Positions 37,260-47,114 are shown, counted from the first letter of the stretch. The stretch: 64,000 nt of DNA from Flavobacterium silvaticum (GCF_012911565.1 NZ_JAAMPU010000108.1:62001-126000); one strand, 5' to 3'. The notes: generated by a model from the letters alone, not told the origin. A program made the numbers and translations.

Positions 37260-39446
37260 TCATAAGATCAAAAGTCCGTTAGCTCTCATCGCCCGTATCG
37301 ATTTGGAAAACCAGAATAATTCAAAATCTTCCAATCCCGAATTTTCATAATCGTTTTTAAACTGACCTAACGTCAGTGTCTTTGCTTCTGAAACTGAAAT
37401 GACATCAAGTATCTTTTCAAGCCACTCGCCTTCCTCACTGGAAACCCGGATTGTAAAAAAATCTTTTTTCGTATGGAACGAATATACGGCATTGGTAAAA
37501 GTCCTGCCTTTTTTAGTCTTGATCTCCGATGAAACCTGTGGCTTTCCTCCTATCCAGACAATTTTTGCCGTAGGTTTCATATTCAGCTCATCTTCATCCA
37601 TAAAACTACTTTCGATGAAATCTGGTCGGATCGTCGTCCTCGGAATCTTAAAATCGAACCATTCGTTCAAAGGAAAATCCAAACCGATTCCGTACATAAA
37701 ATTATACAGGGATTTTTTGAGTCCGAAGCTAAACTGATTATGGTCGATTCCGGTAGCATCGCTAAAATCAATGTCGTTATTGGCGAAAGCACCTGTTTTT
37801 TCTGTTTTCTTTTTGACACCGAATTGTTCCGGATACAAACCCACCGGACTATGTGCCGTCATCGCGAACTGATGCCAAAACCCCGACTGCAGCACGCCCG
37901 CTTCAAACAACTGACGCACCATTTCAAGGCTATCGACCGTTTCCTGAACGGTTTGAGTCGGATAGCCATACATTAAGTACGCATGCACCATGATTCCGTT
38001 TTCGGTGAAATGACGCGTGACGTTGGCAACCTGGGCGACTGTAACTCCTTTATCTATCAACTGAAGCAATCTGTCCGAAGCGACTTCAAGTCCGCCCGAA
38101 ACCGCAATGCAGCCCGATGCTTTGAGCAACACGCACAAATCTCTCGTGAAGCTTTTCTCAAACCGGATGTTCGTCCACCAGGTAACCGACAATTTACGCC
38201 GTAGGATTTCCAAAGCCAAAGCCCGCATCAAAGCCGGTGGCGCAGCTTCATCGACAAAATGGAATCCGTTCTGGCCGGTTTGGACTATCAGTTCTTCCAT
38301 TCGGTCGCAAAGCAGGTTAGCGGCAACGGGCTCATAGATTTTGATATAATCGAGCGAAATATCGCAGAACGTACATTTTCCCCAATAACATCCGTGGGCC
38401 ATGGTGAGTTTGTTCCATCGGCCGTCGCTCCACATTCTGTGCATTGGATTGACGATTTCGATGACGGAAATGTATTTGTCCATTGGCAGATTGGAATAAT
38501 CCGGCGTTCCTACCTGGCTTTGTTTGTAATCTGATTTAGCTGAATCGTTCCTGAAAACCACTTTCGCATCTTCCAGCAAAAAAGTCCGCTTCAATTGACC
38601 CGAGCCGTTTTGGACATAATCTATCAACAGCTCGACAGGCAGTTCACCATCGTCCAACGTTATGAAATCGAAGAATTCGAAAACACGGGAATCGGAAAGT
38701 GATCGCAGTTCCGTATTCGGGAAACCGCCGCCCATGGCAATTTTCACCGTCGGATAGTTCTCCCTGATATATTGGGCACATCGGAAAGCCGAAAAAAGAT
38801 TGCCGGGAAATGGAACCGACATCAGCACCAAATCTGGATTTACCGTTTGAAGTTTTGCCTCAAGTATTTCGATGGTTAAAGTATCGATGTATGACAGCGG
38901 GCTATCGAGCTCGTTATAAATCTCATCGAACGAATTCGCGCTCCTGCCCAAACGTTCAGCGTATCTGCTGAACCCGAAATTTTCATCGACACATTCCACG
39001 ATAAAATCAGACAAATCTTCGAGATACAATGTCGCCAGATGCTTGGCTTTGTCCTGCAATCCCATGGCACCGAACGCCCAATCGAGTTCTTCGAGCTGTG
39101 AAAACCGCGAGGCTTCGGGCAGGTAATCTTCCTGGCATATCTGAAGCGCGAGTGTCGGGTTTTGGCCCTGCAGAAAAAGAATTACGGAATCTATTGTCTT
39201 GAGATATTCTTGCTTAAGTGCAAAAATTCGTTTGGAATTATCGGAACTATCAGTCAAATCAGCCGTATCAAAAACCCGCTGAAGCCCCGGTTTTGAAAAC
39301 AGTCCGAGAATTACATCGATACCCAAATCTGCCTGAACCGAATTGATTTCTTTGGTATTCAGGAAACCTTTAAGGTACGCCGTGGCCGGATACGGTGTAT
39401 TGAGCTGGGTAAATGGTGGCGTAAGGAGAAAAATTCCGGGATTCAA
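37260..39446 (-). CDS. B12-binding-domain radical SAM protein
   Basis: The 728-residue enzyme has an N-terminal cobalamin-binding-like region (FLLTPPFTQLNTPYPATAYL, then PDLVLMSVPFPGN and KIAMGGGFPN). A radical SAM domain follows with the cluster motif in HGCYWGKCTFCD near residue 350. The C-terminal 150 residues are of unknown type. Members of this group perform methylations or rearrangements; the substrate here is unknown. It has no obvious partner: the neighbour is a T9SS surface protein on the other strand. Confidence 0.88.
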   Translation of the reverse strand: MNPGIFLLTPPFTQLNTPYPATAYLKGFLNTKEINSVQADLGIDVILGLFSKPGLQRVFDTADLTDSSDNSKRIFALKQEYLKTIDSVILFLQGQNPTLALQICQEDYLPEASRFSQLEELDWAFGAMGLQDKAKHLATLYLEDLSDFIVECVDENFGFSRYAERLGRSANSFDEIYNELDSPLSYIDTLTIEILEAKLQTVNPDLVLMSVPFPGNLFSAFRCAQYIRENYPTVKIAMGGGFPNTELRSLSDSRVFEFFDFITLDDGELPVELLIDYVQNGSGQLKRTFLLEDAKVVFRNDSAKSDYKQSQVGTPDYSNLPMDKYISVIEIVNPMHRMWSDGRWNKLTMAHGCYWGKCTFCDISLDYIKIYEPVAANLLCDRMEELIVQTGQNGFHFVDEAAPPALMRALALEILRRKLSVTWWTNIRFEKSFTRDLCVLLKASGCIAVSGGLEVASDRLLQLIDKGVTVAQVANVTRHFTENGIMVHAYLMYGYPTQTVQETVDSLEMVRQLFEAGVLQSGFWHQFAMTAHSPVGLYPEQFGVKKKTEKTGAFANNDIDFSDATGIDHNQFSFGLKKSLYNFMYGIGLDFPLNEWFDFKIPRTTIRPDFIESSFMDEDELNMKPTAKIVWIGGKPQVSSEIKTKKGRTFTNAVYSFHTKKDFFTIRVSSEEGEWLEKILDVISVSEAKTLTLGQFKNDYENSGLEDFELFWFSKSIRAMRANGLLIL

Positions 39447-39510
39447 TTTTTTTCTGCTAATTTAGGTTATTATGGCCGTTTACAGAACGTGAAGCCTTCA
39501 TCTGTTGAAA

Positions 39511-42500
39511 ATGAAAAAAGTAGCATTCATTGCCTGTTTACTGCTGCCCATATTGATTTGGGGGCAAAAGGCTGTATGCCGATTTGGTTTTACGCAAAAC
39601 AAGGGACAGATCGTCGACCAGAATAACAGGGAAAATCCCGACGTACTGTTTTTGCTGAACATGCCCGGCCTGAATGTGCAATTAAAGCAAAACGGATTCT
39701 CATATGACATTTATGAAAATAAAATGCAACCTGAGAAAGGACAGGCACCGGATTTTATAAAATCTTCTACGACCCTTGTTTCCCGACTATATCACCGGAT
39801 CGATGTCGAATTTATCGATTCAGATCCAAAAGCCCGATTGGTAGCCGGACAAGAGTTGCCGACACACCAAAATTACTATTTGCCCCAAAGAAAATCCGGG
39901 ATTGAAAACGTAAGGTCATTCAAAAAAATAACCTACGTGGATTTGTATCCTTATATAGATGTTGAATTCGTTATCCCCGATGATCCGTCCAAACCTGTCG
40001 AGTATAACCTCATAGTACGCAAAGGTGGCAAGCTGAGTGATGTCCGGATGAGATTCAAAGGTGCAAAGACAAAAATAACCAATGGAAACATCGAGATATT
40101 CACGCGCTTTGGCAGTATGCATGAAACATTGCCTTCGAGTTGGATCGCAGGAGAAAATGAAAGACAGATCCGCGTGGAATACCGTAAGATCTCGAAAAAT
40201 GTATACGGATTCAAATCAAATGAAAATACCGATCAGACAGTAGTGGTCGACCCTGTTCCGATACGACTATGGGCTACTTACTTTGGAGGATACCAGGGAG
40301 AAAATAATGTCTCCGTTGCCTGCGACCAGTCAGGCAATTCCTTTATCTCCGGAAATACCACCAGCAGCAATAACATAGCTACGTCTGGCGCTTTTGAAAT
40401 AAGTTTCTCCCCGGACTATTTCAATGGATTCTTGTCAAAGTTCGGGCCGGATGGAAACCAATTATGGGGAACTTATGTTGGCGGCAACGGCAACGTCCTA
40501 ATGGAAGACGTAACGGTCGATGGATTAGGAAACCCTATTATTGCCGGCGAAAGCTTTAGTGAGAATGCCAATATATCCACTCCCGGCAGCCATCAACCCG
40601 AAACGCATTTTACTTTCGAGAATGGATCAGAAGCTTACGAGGGCTTTTTAATAAAATTCAATCCTGACGGTCAACGCCTATGGGGCACCTTTTATGGAGG
40701 CGTCAGAAACGAATCTGCCGGAGCGGTGACGACGGATAGTGCCAATAACATCATCTTATGCGGCAATACAGAAAGCGGAACCAATATTTCTACTCCGGGA
40801 AGTTACCAGGACCAGCTCTCCACTTTTGGCAAAAGCGACGCATTCATTGCAAAATTCACCAGTGCAGGCGTGCGTCTTTGGGGAACGTATTACGGAGGGC
40901 AAAATGAAGATGGCATACTTGATTGCAAAACCGATGCTGCCGGAAACATCTATTGTGTAGGGCAAACAAACAGTCCCGATGGTATTTCCACGCCCGGAAC
41001 TTTTCAGGAAGTGGGCAACTTATTCCCAGACGGATTTCTTGCCGCATTTTCTCCATCCGGCTCCAGGCTTTGGGGAAGTTATTTTGGAGGCGAAGGTTAC
41101 GATTATGCCAATGCAGTAACTCTGGATTCGGCTGACAGCATTGTTATAGGAGGCATCACCTCCAGCCTATCCGGAATTTCCAGTCCCGGGGCATTCATTC
41201 AAACTCTCCCCCAACTGAATACACAGGGATATGATGGCTTCGTAGCCCGGTTTGACGCAAACGGAAACAGGTTCTGGTCCACGTATTTTCCGGAGCGCAT
41301 AACCGAATTGGAACATAATGGCTCGGGCGATATTTTCTTTGTAGGCCAAACAGAACTGACAAACGGGATTTCAACGCCGGATACTTATCAGGAAGTTTCC
41401 GGGGGAATGAAAGATCATTTTATACAGAAATTCAATTCCGACGGACAACACATTTGGGGAACGTATTACGGAGGGGAAGAAGACGATACCGGGAGCAGGA
41501 TTGCTTTTGACCGTGCCAGCGATACCTTTTATATTGGCGGAATGACCACAAGTACCTTACAGATCGCGACGCCTGGGGTACATCAGGAACAACTTTCGGG
41601 TGCTCCGGATTCTTTTTTAGTCAAATTCCAGGAATGTATATTCCATGTTTCTTCGTCCAGTAATTCACCGGTATGTGCAGGCGACCCAATCGAATTACAG
41701 GCGTCGGGCGGAGTCAGTTATTCGTGGACGGGGCCTGACAATTTCAGTTCGACAAGCCCGAATCCTGTTATCGGCAACGCACAAAGCATAAACAGTGGTG
41801 TTTATCGATGTACTATTTCCGGAAATCCGGGATGTGATACCACCGTGAGTGTGACAGTCATAATTTCAGATGAAGCCCCGACCGGTGATAATATCCAGAT
41901 TTTTTGCCCGAACCAGAATCCGACAGTTGCAGATCTTGAAGCCACCGGCACCAATGTCATTTGGCATGATGCGAGTAACGGAGGGAATGTTCTTGCCTCA
42001 TCCACACCATTGATTGATGGAAATAGTTATTTTGCCTCACAGACCGTCAATACTTGCGAAAGTTTCCAAAGGCTTGCCGTCACAGTTTCTTTCCTGGCAT
42101 CTATTCCGGCACTTGACGTTAATGCTGCTTTGTGCGATTCAGGAAGTGACGGAACAGAGGAAACAGATCTATCTGACTATAATTCCCAAATTAATCCTGA
42201 CAGCAGTTATCAGTTTGCCTATTACACAAGCCATGAATCGGCAGAAAATCAAATTATTGCTGATGAAATAACAGATTTCTCCCATTTTCAATTGCAAACC
42301 GGGCCAAACATCATTTATGTCCGCGTCATGCCACCAAACGTGAATTGTTATGGCATTGCTCAAATAACCCTGACCTTACACACGCTCGCACCAATACTGA
42401 TCCCGGATATCATTCCGGTTTGTCAGTCACAATCGGTGACAATCGTCCCAAATTTTGATTATGATTCGTATCAATGGTCTACCGGAGATACTTCACCTAC

Positions 42501-43074
42501 CTTAGTGATTTCAAATCCGGGAGAATACTCACTCACTGTAACCAAAGATTTTAGAGGCGGAACAATCTGTTCGGATAGTTCAAACTTCACCGTAATAGCC
42601 TCGCAAGCGCCTGTAATTTCACAAGTCATTATTTCCGATTGGACCGCAAACCAAAATACTGTAGCTATTGAAACACAATTCCCGGGTAATTATGAATATT
42701 CGCTTGATGGCCTGAATTATCAGGATTCCAACCTGTTTACCAATCTCTTGAGCGGACAGTATACAGTGTATGTCAATGATAAATACCATTGCGGATTTGT
42801 CACCCAAACCGTCAATCTCCTGATGTATCCGTATTTTTTCACGCCGAACGGAGACGGTTACAATGACTTCTGGAAAATAAAATTGTCCGATACCGAACCT
42901 GAAATGGAAATACGCATTTTCGACCGTTTCGGAAAATTATTACGCGAACTCAGTCCAACTAGTCCTGGATGGGACGGCACGTTCAACGGCCAGCCGCTTC
43001 CGTCTGAAGATTATTGGTTTCTCGTAAACAGAAACGGACATGAATTCCGCGGGCACTTTGCATTGAAACGGTAA
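39511..43074 (+). CDS. T9SS type B surface protein with SBBP-type beta-propeller repeats
   Basis: The ATG at 39511 (MKKVAFIACLLLPILIWGQ) is preferred over a TTG two codons earlier, giving 1187 residues. An N-terminal domain (about 25-240) has FTQNKGQIVDQN and KPVEYNLIVRKGG. About seven SBBP-like repeats follow with LWGTYFGG or LWGTYYGG, AVTTDSANNIILCGNT-type cores, and STPGS/STPGT. Ig-like segments precede the type B sorting domain (FFTPNGDGYNDFWKI, FDRFGKLLREL, HFALKR). It is exported by T9SS, probably as a surface or adhesion protein. Confidence 0.93.
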   Translation: MKKVAFIACLLLPILIWGQKAVCRFGFTQNKGQIVDQNNRENPDVLFLLNMPGLNVQLKQNGFSYDIYENKMQPEKGQAPDFIKSSTTLVSRLYHRIDVEFIDSDPKARLVAGQELPTHQNYYLPQRKSGIENVRSFKKITYVDLYPYIDVEFVIPDDPSKPVEYNLIVRKGGKLSDVRMRFKGAKTKITNGNIEIFTRFGSMHETLPSSWIAGENERQIRVEYRKISKNVYGFKSNENTDQTVVVDPVPIRLWATYFGGYQGENNVSVACDQSGNSFISGNTTSSNNIATSGAFEISFSPDYFNGFLSKFGPDGNQLWGTYVGGNGNVLMEDVTVDGLGNPIIAGESFSENANISTPGSHQPETHFTFENGSEAYEGFLIKFNPDGQRLWGTFYGGVRNESAGAVTTDSANNIILCGNTESGTNISTPGSYQDQLSTFGKSDAFIAKFTSAGVRLWGTYYGGQNEDGILDCKTDAAGNIYCVGQTNSPDGISTPGTFQEVGNLFPDGFLAAFSPSGSRLWGSYFGGEGYDYANAVTLDSADSIVIGGITSSLSGISSPGAFIQTLPQLNTQGYDGFVARFDANGNRFWSTYFPERITELEHNGSGDIFFVGQTELTNGISTPDTYQEVSGGMKDHFIQKFNSDGQHIWGTYYGGEEDDTGSRIAFDRASDTFYIGGMTTSTLQIATPGVHQEQLSGAPDSFLVKFQECIFHVSSSSNSPVCAGDPIELQASGGVSYSWTGPDNFSSTSPNPVIGNAQSINSGVYRCTISGNPGCDTTVSVTVIISDEAPTGDNIQIFCPNQNPTVADLEATGTNVIWHDASNGGNVLASSTPLIDGNSYFASQTVNTCESFQRLAVTVSFLASIPALDVNAALCDSGSDGTEETDLSDYNSQINPDSSYQFAYYTSHESAENQIIADEITDFSHFQLQTGPNIIYVRVMPPNVNCYGIAQITLTLHTLAPILIPDIIPVCQSQSVTIVPNFDYDSYQWSTGDTSPTLVISNPGEYSLTVTKDFRGGTICSDSSNFTVIASQAPVISQVIISDWTANQNTVAIETQFPGNYEYSLDGLNYQDSNLFTNLLSGQYTVYVNDKYHCGFVTQTVNLLMYPYFFTPNGDGYNDFWKIKLSDTEPEMEIRIFDRFGKLLRELSPTSPGWDGTFNGQPLPSEDYWFLVNRNGHEFRGHFALKR

Positions 43075-43096
43075 TTCAATTACGCACGTCATTTCG

Positions 43097-43104
43097 TACC
43101 TTTG
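43097..43104 (+). promoter_or_regulatory. bshC promoter, -7 box TACCTTTG
   Basis: TACCTTTG is a full match to TAnnTTTG, 18 bases before the ATG at 43123. It also rules out the upstream start at 43102, which would lie within the box. Confidence 0.6.
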
Positions 43105-43122
43105 GGGCCAAACGCCTGCATT

Positions 43123-44712
43123 ATGCCCTCGGACTGTATTTCCTACCAAGATTCCGGATACTTCACCCAACTTATCACAGATTATCTGGACCGCAAGCCA
43201 TCGGTTTCACATTTATCCGGACGGTTTCCGGAAGTGGAATCGTTCCGGTATCAGGTCGAGGAAAAAAAGGAATGGTTTACGGCTGAAAAAAGGTCGGTTC
43301 TTGTGGCTTCTTTAAGACGTCAATACGAAAAAACAGATGCAACACTCCAGACACGGCAGAACCTTGAAAGCCTTATCAATCACAACACATTTACCGTAAC
43401 CACGGGGCATCAGCTGAATTTATTCACCGGCCCATTGTACTTTTTGTACAAAATTGTGACGGTAATCAATCTGTCGAAAAAATTAAAAGCGGAATATCCT
43501 GAAAACGAATTTGTCCCGGTGTATTGGATGGCGACCGAAGACCACGATTTCGAGGAAATCAATTACTTCAATTTTAAAGGAAAAAAATTCCGTTGGAACC
43601 GTGAAAGTTCTGGTGCCGTTGGACGATTGACGACAAAAGACCTCGAAAGTGTCTTCGAATTGTTTTCGCTGGAATTGGGAATTTCCAAAAACGCCGATGC
43701 CTTGCGGAAATTATTTACCAAAGCGTATCTCGAAAATCCAGATTTGGCCAGGGCTACGCGATGGTTGGCAAACGAGCTTTTTGGCGAATACGGACTCGTG
43801 ATCATCGATGGAGATGATACCGATTTAAAGCGTGAATTCATCCCATACATGCAAAACGATCTGGAGAACCAAACGGCTTACGGCGTGGTGAACGAATCGA
43901 TCCGGACCATGAAAGGTTATACGGTTCAGGTGAATCCGCGTGAAATCAACCTGTTCTATCTCGATGACGGTCTTCGCGAACGGATTGTGGAAGAAAACGA
44001 CGGCTATCGGATTTTTGGGACCAATAAATGGTTTTCAAAAACGGAGCTTCGGGATGAACTGATGGCTTATCCGGAAAAATTCAGCCCTAACGTTATCATG
44101 CGCCCGCTGTATCAGGAAGTGATTTTGCCGAATCTGGCCTATATTGGCGGCGGCGGAGAAATTGCCTATTGGCTAGAACTCAAAGCTTTTTTTGAAAGCC
44201 AGGAAGTTCCTTTTCCTATAGTGATGGTTCGGAATTCCGTGTTGGTCGCATCTGAAAAACAACATACAAAATTAAAGGCACTGCATTTAAACTGGCCTGA
44301 TTTATTCCTCAAACGCATCGACCTCGAAAACAAAATCACCAAGAACCTGAGTGAATTTCCAGTCGATTTGAGTCCTCAGAAAAAAATACTCGAAGACCAA
44401 TTCGCCTATCTCTTCAAATTGGCAGACCAGACCGACCCTTCCTTTTCAGGTGCCGTGAAAGCCCAGGAAAAGAAACAGCTTCACGGATTGGACAATCTTG
44501 AAAAACGGCTTCTCAAGGCACAGAGACGCAAATTCGAAGACCATCTGGAACGGGTATCGACTTTGCAGGATGAGCTTTTCCCGAACCGCGGCCTTCAGGA
44601 GCGGCAGGCGAATTTCTCCCAAATCTTCATTGAAACCGGTAGCGGGCTGATTCCGAAATTAATAGAAGAACTCGATCCATTTTCGCAATCGTTCGCTGTT
44701 TTAGTTATTTGA
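43123..44712 (+). CDS. bshC: Bacillithiol biosynthesis cysteine-adding enzyme BshC
   Basis: The 529-residue protein shows BshC features: VTTGHQLNLFTGPLYFLYKI near residue 95, FVPVYWMATEDHDFEEIN, and VIMRPLYQEVILPNLAYIGGGGEIAYWLE in the middle, cut here to RPLYQEVILPN. It links cysteine to GlcN-malate in the last step of bacillithiol synthesis, giving the main low-molecular-weight thiol. The C-terminal part is a coiled coil. bshA and bshB are not in the window. Confidence 0.95.
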   Translation: MPSDCISYQDSGYFTQLITDYLDRKPSVSHLSGRFPEVESFRYQVEEKKEWFTAEKRSVLVASLRRQYEKTDATLQTRQNLESLINHNTFTVTTGHQLNLFTGPLYFLYKIVTVINLSKKLKAEYPENEFVPVYWMATEDHDFEEINYFNFKGKKFRWNRESSGAVGRLTTKDLESVFELFSLELGISKNADALRKLFTKAYLENPDLARATRWLANELFGEYGLVIIDGDDTDLKREFIPYMQNDLENQTAYGVVNESIRTMKGYTVQVNPREINLFYLDDGLRERIVEENDGYRIFGTNKWFSKTELRDELMAYPEKFSPNVIMRPLYQEVILPNLAYIGGGGEIAYWLELKAFFESQEVPFPIVMVRNSVLVASEKQHTKLKALHLNWPDLFLKRIDLENKITKNLSEFPVDLSPQKKILEDQFAYLFKLADQTDPSFSGAVKAQEKKQLHGLDNLEKRLLKAQRRKFEDHLERVSTLQDELFPNRGLQERQANFSQIFIETGSGLIPKLIEELDPFSQSFAVLVI

Positions 44713-44760
44713 TTCAGTCAGATTCTGTCTGTCTTAATAGCGATATGGCCATTTGTGAAA

Positions 44761-44896
44761 GTTTAACATTTTATACATTTTTTGTGTAATGGTGGAATTT
44801 TGGAAAGGCATACCTTGAAACCGGGGAGGGGCCAATGCCATCCCTACGAAATCCCGAATATTGCGTGATACATTTTTTATGTATCTAATGTTAAAT
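44761..44896 (+). repeat. Dispersed repeat family 1 (copy 2 of 3, best preserved ends)
   Basis: The 136-bp copy starts GTTTAACATTTTATACATTT and ends TATGTATCTAATGTTAAAT, with GGGGAGGGGCC and TCCCTAC in the centre. The two ends are inverted relative to each other; both read TGTAT(A/C) followed by a block ending ATGTTAAA. It fills most of the 322-bp gap between bshC and ndk, where no gene is visible. Confidence 0.85.
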
Positions 44897-44975
44897 GTTA
44901 GAAAGATATTTTGCAACGTATATCTAAGGGAAATATTCTGCCATAAATACATTTTAGATTCTGCCCAAAGAACCT

Positions 44976-44983
44976 TACTTTTG
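44976..44983 (+). promoter_or_regulatory. ndk promoter, -7 box TACTTTTG
   Basis: TACTTTTG fits TAnnTTTG, with TTTT 20 bases upstream as a weak -33 element. The ndk ATG is 51 bases downstream. Confidence 0.55.
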
Positions 44984-45034
44984 CACGCGCTTTAAACCAA
45001 GGCCGACAAAAACAAGTTAAATCTAAACACTCTT

Positions 45035-45454
45035 ATGGCTACTAACAGAACATTTACCATGATTAAGCCGGATGCCGTTGAAGCGGGAAACATTGGCGGA
45101 ATCCTGAATATGATTACCGAAGCTGGTTTTAAAATCGTTTCGTTGAAACTGACCCAACTTACTACTGCTGACGCGCAGGCTTTTTACGCCGTACACAATG
45201 CTCGTCCCTTTTTTGGAGAACTGGTCGAATTCATGACACGTGGCCCAATCGTGGCGGCGATTCTTGAAAAAGACAATGCAGTTGAAGCTTTCCGTACTTT
45301 GATCGGCGCGACAAATCCTGCCGATGCAGCCGAAGGTACTATCCGTAAAAAATACGCCAAATCAATTGGTGAGAATGCGGTTCACGGTTCTGACAGCGAT
45401 GAAAATGCAGCTATTGAAGGCGCATTTCATTTTGCGGGCCGCGAGCAGTTCTAA
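45035..45454 (+). CDS. ndk: Nucleoside diphosphate kinase
   Basis: The 139-residue enzyme transfers the gamma phosphate between nucleotides by a phospho-His intermediate. Visible are [17 protein letters not shown] (K11), the [16 protein letters not shown] loop, and the active-site segment [13 protein letters not shown] (H117). Length is normal. The gene has its own promoter and terminator. Confidence 0.98.
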   Translation: MATNRTFTMIKPDAVEAGNIGGILNMITEAGFKIVSLKLTQLTTADAQAFYAVHNARPFFGELVEFMTRGPIVAAILEKDNAVEAFRTLIGATNPADAAEGTIRKKYAKSIGENAVHGSDSDENAAIEGAFHFAGREQF

Positions 45455-45490
45455 TTCGATTTGCCTCGCTCTTATGGGCAAACAATATAA

Positions 45491-45520
45491 AAATCCTGCT
45501 TTTTCAAGCGGGATTTTTTG
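45491..45520 (+). terminator. ndk terminator
   Basis: AAATCCTGC (45491-45499) pairs with GCGGGATTT (45508-45516) including one G-U pair, followed by T residues. Its end touches the first GTGTTAA half-site of the next array. Confidence 0.85.
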
Positions 45521-45640
45521 TGTTAAATTGTATTGGAAAAGCAAATTAACACCGGATTCGTGTTAAACTTAAGTTTAGGAACCATTTAACACGGAATCTG
45601 TGTTAATTCAGGATTGAAATTACGTTTAACACGAAAAGGG
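45520..45640. promoter_or_regulatory. 40-bp-period array of TTAACAC-N7-GTGTTAA sites
   Basis: Two perfect inverted repeats, 45546-45566 and 45586-45606, each read TTAACAC-N7-GTGTTAA. A lone GTGTTAA lies at 45520-45526 and a TTAACAC with a degraded partner at 45626-45646. All fall in one register of exactly 40 bp. The array lies upstream of the lipoprotein gene at 45761 and looks like a set of binding sites for a dimeric regulator. The rest of the 306-bp gap holds only the ndk terminator and no gene. Confidence 0.7.
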
Positions 45641-45760
45641 TTGTGAAATAGAATTTCTAAAACACTTTTTCACACTTTTGCCGCGGATCAATTTAATTTT
45701 TGTCACGCAACGGATTGCAGATTCCACAATCTGTATTTCAAACCAATACATAATCGAATC

Positions 45761-46168
45761 ATGAAAAAGAACCTATGCGCACTCATTTTACTCACTTTGC
45801 TGATGACCATATTGGGTTGCAGCAGCGATGACAATTCAAATCCGGTTGCAGCAAACACCCAAATCATCGGACAATGGAACTGGATACAATCGACGGGAGG
45901 TTTGGCAGGTGTGACTGAATCGCCTGAATCTACCGGGAATACAATCACCCTGACTATTTCAGATACAAGCGTCAAGCGTTATGTAAACGGCACACTTGCC
46001 TCTGAATCTGCTTACACCATCGACATCCAGCCTTCTATTTTTGGAGGAGAAGCGACGATGTTGATTTTCCCCGAAGACATGAAACAATCGTTTGAAATCT
46101 CAAATGACATCCTTCACCTCAATGATGAATTTGCCGACGGGTTTTCGAGTACGTATGAAAGCCTTTAA
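45761..46168 (+). CDS. Lipocalin-like lipoprotein
   Basis: The 135-residue product has a lipobox (MTILGCSSDD, Cys near residue 20). The mature part opens IIGQWNWIQSTGG, as in lipocalin-like/DUF domains of Bacteroidetes lipoproteins, followed by beta-strand pairs. The gene sits behind a 40-bp-period operator-like array, so it is probably tightly regulated. The ligand is unknown. Confidence 0.75.
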   Translation: MKKNLCALILLTLLMTILGCSSDDNSNPVAANTQIIGQWNWIQSTGGLAGVTESPESTGNTITLTISDTSVKRYVNGTLASESAYTIDIQPSIFGGEATMLIFPEDMKQSFEISNDILHLNDEFADGFSSTYESL

Positions 46169-46169
46169 T

Positions 46170-46214
46170 GATGAATGATGAATGACGAAAGACGAAAGAC
46201 GAAAGACGAAAGAC
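46170..46214. repeat. Heptamer tandem repeat (GACGAAA)
   Basis: Two GATGAAT words are followed by four GACGAAA words, in strict steps of 7 bases, just after the lipoprotein stop codon. Confidence 0.8.
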
Positions 46215-46216
46215 AC

Positions 46217-46249
46217 AAAAAAACCTGCTTTTATTCAAGCAGGTTTTTT
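46217..46249. terminator. Bidirectional terminator
   Basis: AAACCTGCTT (46221-46230) and AAGCAGGTTT (46237-46246) form a 10-bp stem with A and T runs, between convergent genes. Confidence 0.92.
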
Positions 46250-46274
46250 ATTTATCGTTTAAAAGCAACTACTT

Positions 46275-46577
46275 CTATCTCAGCACAACTTCCTTCACTA
46301 CTTCCCGCTTCAGTTCCTCATTGATCATCGCGATGATTTTTGATTTGCCGTAAGACAATTCCTCCCGAAGCACGGCCGAAGTCAGTTCGGCATAAATAGT
46401 TCCGTTCCTGAAAGTGACTTTGCGCGTATAACTTTTGACGCCGTTACCCAAAAGCGTCAGCCACGCCTGCTCCACGGCAATCTGGTCCATTCCGGGTTGC
46501 AGCTTGTTCTGGTCGATGATTTGTTTGAGCACGTCGCCTATCGGGCTGTCGTTACTTAGTCGCTTTGCCATCTCCAA
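46275..46577 (-). CDS. DUF721 (DciA-like) protein
   Basis: The 100-residue protein matches DUF721: GDVLKQIIDQNKLQPGMDQI, then VEQAWLTLLGNGVKSYT, RNGTIYAEL and a KSKIIAMINEEL-type helix. DciA proteins load the replicative helicase in many bacteria; assignment of that role to the short Bacteroidetes forms is inference. Its start lies 26 bp inside the end of the lipoprotein gene, so translation is coupled. Confidence 0.88.
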   Translation of the reverse strand: MEMAKRLSNDSPIGDVLKQIIDQNKLQPGMDQIAVEQAWLTLLGNGVKSYTRKVTFRNGTIYAELTSAVLREELSYGKSKIIAMINEELKREVVKEVVLR

Positions 46578-46989
46578 GTAAATTTATCGGTGCCGCTTTT
46601 TTGTAGTGGTATTCGATGTTTGCCGAATTCTTCACAACAAGATGATTTTTATCTAACGTTTCGAGTTGCTCGCTCCATTTGGCGAAATCTGTCTTGTAAT
46701 CCATGCGCGGCACTTCATCTGAAAACACAACAGTAAATGATTCTTTGACCGTATTGGTCAGGAAAGAGCCGTCATACTGAGGCATTACTTTCTGTCGGAA
46801 ACCCGACGTTCCTTTGATCTCAAAATAATCATAACTCGTATTGGCCGAGTAGTCTTTGTCGGTTCCGTCTGCCAGTACCACCTTTTCAATCTGCCAGTAG
46901 CCGTTGAGCAGCGACAAATCTTCCTTGCTGACTTTTGCGCAAGACGACAACATCAGGGAAACGACCAGTATTGCAATGCATTTTCTCAT
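46552..46989 (-). CDS. Lipocalin-like lipoprotein
   Basis: The 145-residue product has a lipobox (VVSLMLSSCAKV) and opens LLNGYWQIEKVVLADG, a lipocalin-like fold start. The mature part has alternating strands (YDYFEIKGTSGFRQKV). It is first in a two-gene unit with the DUF721 gene, overlapping it by 26 bp, an order that recurs in flavobacteria. Function unknown. Confidence 0.8.
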   Translation of the reverse strand: MRKCIAILVVSLMLSSCAKVSKEDLSLLNGYWQIEKVVLADGTDKDYSANTSYDYFEIKGTSGFRQKVMPQYDGSFLTNTVKESFTVVFSDEVPRMDYKTDFAKWSEQLETLDKNHLVVKNSANIEYHYKKAAPINLLGDGKATK

Positions 46990-47114
46990 GTCGCAAAAGT
47001 ACGTTGTTACTTTGGCAGATTCGGAATATGGGGAACCGATTTATGAACATCGGCAAAAAATACCGCCAACTTAAACCTTTTGTTATCTTTACCTGTCTGC
47101 CTTTAAATTTTGTT

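Noticed and set aside
36987..37265. 92-codon open frame in the gene-free region
   Set aside because: It crosses the 19-bp inverted repeat, has unusual composition, and runs into the convergent radical SAM gene.
44761..44896. Integron attC site
   Set aside because: The ends GTTTAAC and GTTAAAT fit the RYYYAAC/GTTRRRY core, but the other two copies do not, copies lie in both orientations kilobases apart, and no integrase or cassette array is present.
45520..45640. CRISPR array
   Set aside because: The 40-bp spacing is regular but the repeat is only a 21-bp inverted motif, two copies are perfect and the others decayed, and there are no cas genes.
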